Assembly (NCBI GenBank): GCA_001766655.1
Contig: MJCC01000009.1
Span: forward strand, 352,526-416,525
DNA from: Phytomonas francai
Taxonomy: Eukaryota > Euglenozoa > Kinetoplastea > Trypanosomatida > Trypanosomatidae
Length of the DNA stretch: 64,000 nucleotides
Direction of reading: 5' to 3'
Shown: positions 57,137-64,000 of the stretch, in pieces
Layout of the letters: each line of letters opens with the position of its first letter
Position numbering within the stretch: the first letter of the stretch is position 1
Translations under genes and position numbers: made by a program
The notes under the pieces: model-generated
The model's input: the letters and a program-made list of their open reading frames with translations, nothing else
What the model was told of the DNA's origin: nothing
Databases searched by the model: none

Positions 57137-60100
57137 TCAGATTAAATTTCTCATGCACGCGATCACCGCGTCAAAGTGATCTTTCAAGGTACCATGGCCC
57201 GTTACAGTCATCAAATATTCGCTCAGTGCCGCTACCGCGATCTCACGAGTGTGCTGAAGATTTGGGTGCGAGCACATCATGAAAAACATTATGGGTTCTT
57301 TCTTCTCAAGGGTGTCGCTAATAAAATTAAGCAAGCTATAGTACCCACCTGCCCGATCTTCCTCGTCTTCAGATATAAAAAAATATTCCTTCACGTAGCG
57401 TATGGTCTTAAAACGCACAATAGGCGGGAGCTGTACGCTTGGTGTGCCCGTTAAGCTCGGCTCCGTGCCTATGCGACCATCACTCACCTCTCTATTCTTA
57501 CGGGCGTTATGTTGGAAAAACTCAATCTCCCTAAAGTGCTTGGCAAGCTTTTCGCCGGTAACACGTCCGATGGGAAACCACGAATTTGCACTACTAAACA
57601 TCACGACGTGCTTACAATTACAGACCTGTAAAGTTTGAAAACGGTAGAGCCCAAGGTTGCTGCTGGCGATCCAAATTGGCAAATCGGTGCCGGAGACGCG
57701 CGCGGGAAAATATTCATCCCATATGATAAACAATAGGTTTGGCGGCACACGACTACGGTTTTGCTCCTCGACGATTTTCGCCCACTGCGCGCACAAATCT
57801 GGGTGGGCGTCTAGCACGAGACTTAACCGTCTTAACGACTCCAATCCCATGGGTAAGGAGAGGATAGGGTTAGAGCTGAGTCGAACGAGTTTGAGGCTTC
57901 GCGCCGTGAGCACGGATTGTCCCGTCGCGGGGTCCAAGCCGACAGTGGTGATATTGTTGCTATGTAAACCCAAGTGCTCAAGGAGCCCTGCGCTCTTCAA
58001 GGGAGGGATTTCCGTGATGCGATTGTGCGATAAATCGAGCCGGACGAGGCATGGAGCCTTGAGCACCTCTTCCGGAAAGTGTTCTAAGTGGTTGCAGATG
58101 ATGGAGACCTCCTTAAGGTGGGTGAAACTTGAAAAGTCCACGTTCGTGAGCCTTCTGAGGCAATTGGACACAAGACGCATTTTGGTCGTCAAGGATGCCA
58201 CGTCGTTGACAAAAGTGGGGAGCGACACCATTTGAATATTCGCAAGTTCGAGTGCCTGCGATTTTTCCCGTTTTTGCGTCGCAATGATGCCCAAAATGGG
58301 TTCGGAATCAATGGAAAGCGCTGGCTCAATTGGTTCGTCCGCCTTGTCCACCTTGGATGAGCTGCAGCTGAGACTCCTACTAAGGTGACTGTTCTTACTA
58401 AGCCCACTGGGAAGGCTACTGCCGATTTCCTCGGCAGCCTGCAGGTCCATACGATGCATCAGGTTTATATCCTTGATACCGTGAAAGGCTTCAGGTAGAT
58501 TTCTACCGCACTTGACAGACATCAGGGCCTTATCGTACAGGTGACTTACCCTACATGGATTGTGGGACGAGCATAGAGTTTGGTGTGTTTGGCCCTCTGA
58601 AGCACCACAACTGCCGTCGGTGATGGGTTCGTCGTTGTAGCGCTTCCGGAGCATGGAATTAATCTCGTCTTTAGTAAATTGAAAAAATGGATGCCAAACC
58701 GCCTTCGAAAGTAGCATGCGTTCCTCGAGGTCTTTTTTCAGCATCTGAGATAGGAGATGGTGTAAGGAGACGTCGATGGAGTTGCCCTCCCCTGGTGAGG
58801 GAATAGGAATCGGGTCAACGGATCGGAGGAAACTACGGTACCCCGGGGCCGACATCCCCTCGCACGGCAGCGTCCCTGTGGCCATTTGGTAGAGCGTCAG
58901 CGCGAACGCCCAGCTGTCCGCGATCTCGCCGGCGGCGTTGTCGCCCTGAACCATCTCAGGGCAGTTAAAGGCGGGCGTGCCGTCCATCCCGGAGGGGCAG
59001 CGCCGACTATTGCAGGTGCCAAAGTCCACCAACTTCACCACCCCGGAGTCGGTGACGAGGCAGTTCGCGGGTTTGATATCGCGGTGGTAGAGGAACTCGG
59101 CGTGGAGGTAGAGCAAGCCGCGCAGGATACCACAGCCGAAGTCGCGCACCTCCGCCAGCGAGAGCGGCGGCCTGCCAAGCCGGTGGACCGGCCCCCGCTG
59201 GCAGTACTCCATGATGAGGTAGAGCCGGCCCCCGCCCTCGACGTCCTCGATGACCTCGATCAGCTTCACGATGTTGGGGTGCTCGATGTACTTCATCACA
59301 GCAACCTCGCGCAGCAGGTTGTCGTCGTTGGAATGTGATTTTACGCGATTCAGGAGGCTGACGGCCTTGGGTCGCCGAAGAATCTTTAGCGCGAAAAGTT
59401 TTCCCGTTTGGACATTTTGAACAAGCTTCACCTTCGCGAAACTTCCCTGACCAAGATGACAGATAATCACATAGTTGTTGATGATGCGATTCCCCCCCGA
59501 CTTCCGCGACCAGTTGGAGAGGGGTGTAAGCTCTTGAATGCTGCTCTTCGTGGTACGGCGAAAGGAACGCAACTCGTGCCCATGGTCAATCTTCCCCGAA
59601 CCGTAGCAGTCGGGGCACACAATAAAGTCGCACTCCGAGCAGCGGTGGACGTTTTCGGCATCATCAATGGTGCGATTGCAGACGGAACATGGGTCGTACA
59701 AAAGGTTGCTCGTTGCCTCCGTGTTGCTCGTCGAGGCGGAAGTCTCGCCATTCCAACGGCCGCTACTATTCGCATGCGGTTCCACAAGACTCATCATCCC
59801 TGGATTAAACCCCAAGCGCTTCTTATTATTGATGTTATCAACAGCGCAGTCCTTGCAAAGGTTTACATCATTGACCTGTTGACTGCGGCACAACACCGTT
59901 GGTGAGCTGCATAAAAAGCATTGAACCTTTTGGCTCGGAAACCTCACTAAGCAATGCACGTTGCTGCTGTCAACACTATCCACATTGCTGATAGTAGTTG
60001 GTATAGAATGAATTAGTTTACTGGAACTTTGCACAGCATCTATATGGCATCCATCTTGAGTCAACACGTCATCATCATCGGTAACATCATTATTGCGTGG

Positions 60101-60799
60101 GAGTGTGTTATTATGATCGCCAGATCTCGCATGAAGCGGTGAAAAATGAGGTTTTGAAACATTATTTAACACGAGATCAGAAACCCCAGCATCCCCCCTT
60201 ACCGTTGGGCTCGCATCATCATTGCTAAGGCTGGACCAGCTCTCAGCATCTGAAGGTGTCTCAACCTCCAAAATATCGCATTCAGAGGTTCTGTCATGTT
60301 TGTTTCTGTAGTCTCCAACTTCCCTATTCTGAGGTTGATTAATTACCTCGGGAATGTTTCGATTCGCATTAGGTTTAATATTTTCTAACTTCATCGGGGG
60401 CTGCCGCCCTGACGCACATTGAGGAGCCGATAGATCGTTTTTGTGAGGTTCCTCCTCTGTTTTGATGATTGCTTTTCCCCCCGCCTCAGCCGATTGCCAA
60501 GCGCTATTCTTGCTTGTAGCTAACGGGTTACCAATGTCAAAAATACCATCTGAATTGGTTAAAGATATCAAGTTTTCATTACCGCCGTTAGGAAACTTAT
60601 TTTGATTTTCAAGAATTGATCTGCGTCCTAAGGAAACGAGTGCAGATCCTAGAAGCGGATTTTCTACACGTGAATCCAGCTTACCCCCATCGGACACCCG
60701 CCTAATATTATCGGACTTTACTACTCTCACCGAAACTCCTTCTCTTGATGCTGTTTTCAAGGAGTCGTTTTTCTTTACGTGAGATTCGTTGCTGCCCAT
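57137..60799 (-). CDS. ZZ finger-protein kinase-LRR protein with possible degenerate phosphatase domain
   Basis: The 1220-residue protein starts at ATG 60799: on the minus strand a pyrimidine tract (complement of 60811-60840) and AG at 60810-60809 precede it. MGSNESHVKK is an N-myristoylation signal. After ~280 low-complexity residues come a Cys-rich segment (CFLCSSPTVLC, CKDC) and a ZZ zinc finger (~371-408: CSVCNRTI, CSECDFIVCPDC, HGHELRSF). The kinase domain (~440-700) has GQGSFAKV, Lys in FALKIL, HRDIKPAN (~572-579), DFG and a GTPAFNCPE activation end, closest to CaMKK/LKB1 type. LRR units follow (LVRLDLSHNRITEIPPLKSA, LEHLGLHSNNITTVG). The last ~170 residues resemble a dual-specificity phosphatase without the CX5R motif. 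Kinase-LRR-DSP proteins are known from trypanosomatids. Confidence 0.88.
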   Translation of the reverse strand: MGSNESHVKKNDSLKTASREGVSVRVVKSDNIRRVSDGGKLDSRVENPLLGSALVSLGRRSILENQNKFPNGGNENLISLTNSDGIFDIGNPLATSKNSAWQSAEAGGKAIIKTEEEPHKNDLSAPQCASGRQPPMKLENIKPNANRNIPEVINQPQNREVGDYRNKHDRTSECDILEVETPSDAESWSSLSNDDASPTVRGDAGVSDLVLNNVSKPHFSPLHARSGDHNNTLPRNNDVTDDDDVLTQDGCHIDAVQSSSKLIHSIPTTISNVDSVDSSNVHCLVRFPSQKVQCFLCSSPTVLCRSQQVNDVNLCKDCAVDNINNKKRLGFNPGMMSLVEPHANSSGRWNGETSASTSNTEATSNLLYDPCSVCNRTIDDAENVHRCSECDFIVCPDCYGSGKIDHGHELRSFRRTTKSSIQELTPLSNWSRKSGGNRIINNYVIICHLGQGSFAKVKLVQNVQTGKLFALKILRRPKAVSLLNRVKSHSNDDNLLREVAVMKYIEHPNIVKLIEVIEDVEGGGRLYLIMEYCQRGPVHRLGRPPLSLAEVRDFGCGILRGLLYLHAEFLYHRDIKPANCLVTDSGVVKLVDFGTCNSRRCPSGMDGTPAFNCPEMVQGDNAAGEIADSWAFALTLYQMATGTLPCEGMSAPGYRSFLRSVDPIPIPSPGEGNSIDVSLHHLLSQMLKKDLEERMLLSKAVWHPFFQFTKDEINSMLRKRYNDEPITDGSCGASEGQTHQTLCSSHNPCRVSHLYDKALMSVKCGRNLPEAFHGIKDINLMHRMDLQAAEEIGSSLPSGLSKNSHLSRSLSCSSSKVDKADEPIEPALSIDSEPILGIIATQKREKSQALELANIQMVSLPTFVNDVASLTTKMRLVSNCLRRLTNVDFSSFTHLKEVSIICNHLEHFPEEVLKAPCLVRLDLSHNRITEIPPLKSAGLLEHLGLHSNNITTVGLDPATGQSVLTARSLKLVRLSSNPILSLPMGLESLRRLSLVLDAHPDLCAQWAKIVEEQNRSRVPPNLLFIIWDEYFPARVSGTDLPIWIASSNLGLYRFQTLQVCNCKHVVMFSSANSWFPIGRVTGEKLAKHFREIEFFQHNARKNREVSDGRIGTEPSLTGTPSVQLPPIVRFKTIRYVKEYFFISEDEEDRAGGYYSLLNFISDTLEKKEPIMFFMMCSHPNLQHTREIAVAALSEYLMTVTGHGTLKDHFDAVIACMRNLI

Positions 60800-61192
60800 A
60801 GTATCGAACTCCAAGGAAAGGAATAAAAATGAGAAAAAGCGTACTTCGTTTGATCCTTGATCACTATATTTATTATTATTATTATTATTACTTTCAACTA
60901 TTACCACAACCTTTGACAGCGAGAGGGCGGGGGGGGGGGGAATTTAAAGATGAGGATATGATCGGAGTACAACTAAACCTTTACAATCAATTTCTAAAAT
61001 AAAGCGGAAAAAACTTGTGAAATGCAGACCTTCTGCATCCCTCAGCGTCCATGTGTACCTCCAAGTAATGGCGCAACCCCAAGGACTCTCTAGTTCTATA
61101 GAAGTTAGATTGCGTTTGGCTCTCGACACGTATAGGATTTTTACTGATATTTTAACCGCCTTCATGCCCTTTGTCAATATCATCCGTACGAT
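60800..61192. other. Intergenic region with poly-G run
   Basis: About 390 bases with an ATT repeat at about 60870-60890 (within the 5' leader of the kinase gene) and a 12-G run at 60929-60940. No gene seen. Confidence 0.55.
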
Positions 61193-62248
61193 TTAGTTGT
61201 CTTTAAGCATTTTCTTCACCTCCTTTCGAGGCCACCATGACGGAATGGACATCTCCACCGGTGTCCCGTCCTTTAGCGACAATCCAGGAATCGTTTCGCT
61301 CTCTTTATGGATGTATTTCATGCGAATCCGACCCAACCCATAGGCCCCATTTACGGTCGTAATATCCCCTACTTTTTCATCCCCAGACGTATAAAGCCCC
61401 TCGCCGATCGTGGCAAGGGGCGACGTTTCCTCGCCGGGGCCTTTCCGCGTGGGAAAGACCACCGGGACGTTGCGTTTGCGGGTCACCAACATGACGTGGG
61501 TGCGGTGCGTGAGCTCCTGCCCGACGTAGCAGCCCTTGTGAAAGGAGACGCCCCGGAGGAAATCCGCGTTGGCCTCAAAAGGGAGCGTTTTGTTCCAACA
61601 AAAGACCTCCGGCCCCTCCCCGACGCCGTGGCGGAGCAGCAGCTGTTGATAAGGCGCCGCGGGAAGGGTCGTGGGCGGGGCCCAGGATCGCGCGAGGATC
61701 GTTTTGGTGAGCAAATAGGCCGCGGAATCGGGACGCGCGAGGGCGAAATGGCGGGGGTCGAGAAAGCGCTCCGCGTTGGTCGCGATAAGCGGGGAGGGGT
61801 CGCCGCCGCGATCCGATCGAGCCCCATCGGGCGCGCGATCCGGCGGCCCGGTATCGGGCCCGCACGATCCGGATCCATCCGACCCCGGCCCCGCGTTGGT
61901 TTGCTCGTACGATGCGAAAACGGCTAACTCGTCGGAAACGTCGTCGATCTGCACCTTTTTACGCATCCTCATTTCGCGGAGATACTCCAAGATCGGTTCG
62001 AGGCAGCTCCGGTGAAGATCCACAAGGATGGCAGACTGTCCTTGGTAAATATTCTTGCTCTGGTAGAGGTAGGCATCGCACATAACCCGTCCAGTGTAAA
62101 AGAGAAAACAGCCCCATATGCTGCCCCCAGGCCGTAGTTCGCGCAGGTCGTTCGTGAAGAGCCCTTGTAGGAGTTCATGGGCCTCGGTCCCGCGCAATCG
62201 AATGAGCGCACGAGAGGGAACTCTGATTGAGAATGCTTCAAACCCCAT
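61193..62248 (-). CDS. IBA57: IBA57/CAF17 iron-sulfur cluster assembly factor
   Basis: The 351-residue protein has the folate-binding YgfZ/GcvT-like fold: LIRLRGTEAHELLQGLFTND, GSIWGCFLFYTGRVMCDAYL, ILVDLHRSCLEPILEYLREM and the signature HKGCYVGQELTHRTH with KGCYVGQE at 238-245. The C-terminal barrel includes GDITTVNGAYGLGRIRM. IBA57 works with ISCA1/2 in the mitochondrion to mature [4Fe-4S] clusters, for example of aconitase. A Gly/Asp/Pro-rich insert (~116-152) interrupts the domain and is GC-rich. No strong presequence is seen at the chosen start, although the first residues are basic and amphipathic. Confidence 0.93.
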   Translation of the reverse strand: MGFEAFSIRVPSRALIRLRGTEAHELLQGLFTNDLRELRPGGSIWGCFLFYTGRVMCDAYLYQSKNIYQGQSAILVDLHRSCLEPILEYLREMRMRKKVQIDDVSDELAVFASYEQTNAGPGSDGSGSCGPDTGPPDRAPDGARSDRGGDPSPLIATNAERFLDPRHFALARPDSAAYLLTKTILARSWAPPTTLPAAPYQQLLLRHGVGEGPEVFCWNKTLPFEANADFLRGVSFHKGCYVGQELTHRTHVMLVTRKRNVPVVFPTRKGPGEETSPLATIGEGLYTSGDEKVGDITTVNGAYGLGRIRMKYIHKESETIPGLSLKDGTPVEMSIPSWWPRKEVKKMLKDN

Positions 62249-62656
62249 CCAAGCGCTCTACCTTCAAGAAAAAGAAACCGACAATTTAAAAAAAATGCTA
62301 TGAAACCCTTTTGGACCTTTGATTTTGTAATATGTATTCGATAAATTGGGACACGTCAACGTTTTTTGAGGGTGTCTAACATGTTTCGATCTGACAGTGA
62401 AGGCTCAAACGCCCCCCTCCCCCCTCCCTTTCGAAAACAAAAAAACTCGTGGATGATTAGGACAGTTGCATCAGCCCTCTATTAAGGAATACAAGCGTAA
62501 AAAGGGCATTACGCGTTAAAGAAGAAATCGCAACACGGGGTTTAAAAAAAAAACCATACCATCGCGGCGCACACCTGTCGTCCTTTCCGTCTGCCCGATT
62601 GCTCCTTGCCCGCACTTTTATCCCTGACATTTTCCTCCCACCGATTTTCTATTCGA
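62249..62656. other. Intergenic region, no gene seen
   Basis: About 410 bases with a C-rich tract near 62412-62425. No supported ORF. Confidence 0.55.
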
Positions 62657-63382
62657 TCAAATATCACACAAGGACAGTTTATTCACGACGCACTGCTCCA
62701 AAGCCTTCGCGCCGGCCATCGCGGCGATCGCGGCCTTCGTGCAGGGGTTTCCGTCGTCCGGGCATCGGCAGGCGCCGCCCTTCGCGTGAAAAGACGACGG
62801 CGTGCGCGCGAAATCGGCGGCCCGGAGCTCCTCCGCGAGCGCGTGGGTCTCCCTCGGCGTGAAGCTTTGGAGCATCGCGAACCTATCGCGCTCCGTAATG
62901 CCGTAAAACCGCATGACCTTCTCCACCTCCGCGTACGCGAGGAAGGGGAGGAGGCCGGAATGGCGGGAGGCCAGGGAATGCCCCTCCGCCTTGGCCTCCG
63001 ATCCCCGCTCGGGGCCTTTCCGGAGAACACAGTCGAGGACCCGCGCGGCTTGGGACGCGTAGACGTCCCTGCGAAGGACGACGAGCACCGCCGTCGTTTG
63101 CGGGCCCGCCGGGAGGACCTGGAGAATGCGGTCGAGGTTGTGGGAGAGCGAGAGGGCGGCAAAGACGTCGCGCGCGGTCCGGGAAGGGGACATCCCGAGA
63201 TCGTGCGCAGTCTCGCTTTTGAGGCGATAAAAGGAGACCGCGAGATGAAGATGCGAGATAACGTAGGCGTGATCGACAACGGCAGCGTCAATGTCACGCT
63301 TTTTGAACTCAGCGTGAATCTCTGGGGCATCCCGTACATCATGGAATCCAAGAATTACTAATTCATCGAAAAAAAGTGCCAT
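62657..63382 (-). CDS. CGI121: CGI121/TPRKB-like subunit of the KEOPS complex
   Basis: The 241-residue protein starts at ATG 63382 (MALFFDELVILGFHDVRDAP): on the minus strand a pyrimidine tract (about 63398-63414) and AG at 63397-63396 precede it. The family order is present: first strand then FHDVRDAPEIHAEFKKRDID (family FKDVxNAxxLRxxxxxG), VVDHAYVISHLHLAVSFYRL (family DPxxIhhAxNKAhh), KTRTL-like LKSETAHDLG and FAALSLSHNLDRILQVLPAG (family LSPxNNIxEAhxxFGI), a long variable insert, then AEVEKVMRFYGIT (family xEhhKhYKh). KEOPS makes the t6A37 modification of ANN-decoding tRNAs; Cgi121 binds the tRNA 3' end. The ~70-residue C-terminal extension with CRCPDDGNPC is unusual. GC-rich. Confidence 0.82.
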   Translation of the reverse strand: MALFFDELVILGFHDVRDAPEIHAEFKKRDIDAAVVDHAYVISHLHLAVSFYRLKSETAHDLGMSPSRTARDVFAALSLSHNLDRILQVLPAGPQTTAVLVVLRRDVYASQAARVLDCVLRKGPERGSEAKAEGHSLASRHSGLLPFLAYAEVEKVMRFYGITERDRFAMLQSFTPRETHALAEELRAADFARTPSSFHAKGGACRCPDDGNPCTKAAIAAMAGAKALEQCVVNKLSLCDI

Positions 63383-64000
63383 TTCGTTCAAATATCTTTG
63401 AAGAAACAAAAAAACCTTTTCCCTATTTAAGTTAATAAAATTCTTCAAAAATAAAGGAAAATAGTTCAAAATAAAAAATTAGAGCAACATTTAAAGGTCT
63501 AAAAGTAAATAAAACCAAACCGATTCCTTGCAAGAAAATATTACTATATAAACAACAAGCTCCACAAATTTGTCTCTCAAGAAAAAAACGTCATAAAAAG
63601 ATAACTATAATATCGAGTAAAGATACATTTCTTACATAGTTAATATAATAAAATATATGACATATAAAATCTCAAAATTCAAGGTTTAAATGAGCAAAAA
63701 TATTCCTATAGACCCAAAAAAAAAACTCCGAATTTGGTTGTCTTCCCTTTAAAACATAAAGTATCATAAAGAATTAAAAAAAAATTTCTAAAGAAAAATA
63801 CATATAATTCATTTTACAAAATTATAACACTATTCTTCGTCTTTTTTTGAAGACAGAAAATACATAAATTAAATATAATCCTTTACAAACGTACATATAC
63901 AAAAAAATTGATCGCCAGTTGTTTCATAGGCCATCCGTGTATAAATACCCATTTCATACTACTTTCACGTGTAAAGTAAACTTTTGGTCCCTTTCGCTCG
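63383..64000. other. AT-rich region, no gene seen
   Basis: About 620 bases, very AT-rich with A runs. It carries the splice signals for CGI121. The next upstream gene lies outside the window. Confidence 0.55.

Noticed and set aside
1..64000. CRISPR array or bacterial operon features
   Set aside because: No regularly spaced repeats, no Shine-Dalgarno pattern; gene content and U6 are eukaryotic.

Overview
The window looks like a piece of nuclear chromosome from a kinetoplastid protist. Four observations support this. (1) All 29 protein genes I accept lie on the minus strand as single uninterrupted reading frames, with no strand switch across 64 kb, as in a kinetoplastid polycistronic unit. (2) Many start codons sit just after a minus-strand pyrimidine tract and an AG, as expected for spliced-leader trans-splicing. 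(3) The minus strand at 43352-43452 encodes a U6 snRNA that closely resembles trypanosomatid U6. (4) A tRNA-Gln(CTG) lies divergently 96 nt upstream of it, the kinetoplastid arrangement in which a companion tRNA supplies the U6 promoter boxes. Species and genus cannot be assigned from sequence alone. Base composition is uneven: the MLH1 5' end, CDC20, HDAC, IBA57 and CGI121 are very GC-rich, while a block of short genes at 39.5-42.3 kb is AT-rich.

Layout (transcription runs from 64 kb towards 1). 63.4-61.2 kb: CGI121/KEOPS subunit and IBA57 Fe-S assembly factor. 60.8-57.1 kb: a probably N-myristoylated ZZ finger-kinase-LRR protein with a C-terminal region that may be a degenerate phosphatase domain. 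55.5-53.3 kb: CDC20-type APC/C activator, interrupted near its C-terminus by a 195-base assembly gap. 52.5-43.9 kb: UBC12 (NEDD8 E2), a Tim17/22/23-like membrane protein, a MYND-SET protein, TFIIH p44/SSL1, a mitochondrial-type hypothetical and a SpoU methyltransferase. 43.7-42.3 kb: non-coding RNA island with U6, tRNA-Gln and two further structured candidates. 42.3-39.5 kb: BLUF-like protein, divergent cyclophilin, TRAPPC6/Trs33 and a 90-aa membrane protein. 39.2-30.6 kb: mitochondrial IF-2, IQ-repeat protein and a HID1-like protein. 30-22 kb: a 65-aa membrane protein, two related RING proteins, a class I HDAC and a coiled-coil protein; one RING gene is bracketed by a ~380-bp direct repeat. 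21.7-1 kb: a single-pass membrane protein, MLH1, a 2487-aa kinesin, a citrate-lyase-beta-like protein, a STE-type kinase, a mitochondrial-type hypothetical and a partial gene running off the left edge.

As usual in kinetoplastids, neighbours share no pathway. Recurrent themes are cell-cycle and ubiquitin control (CDC20, UBC12, RING proteins), nuclear information handling (MLH1, p44, HDAC, MYND-SET, U6), mitochondrial biogenesis (IF-2, IBA57, Tim-like, SpoU), membrane traffic (TRAPPC6, HID1) and signalling or cytoskeleton (kinases, kinesin, IQ protein). All functional statements come from motifs read by eye; no database search was run.
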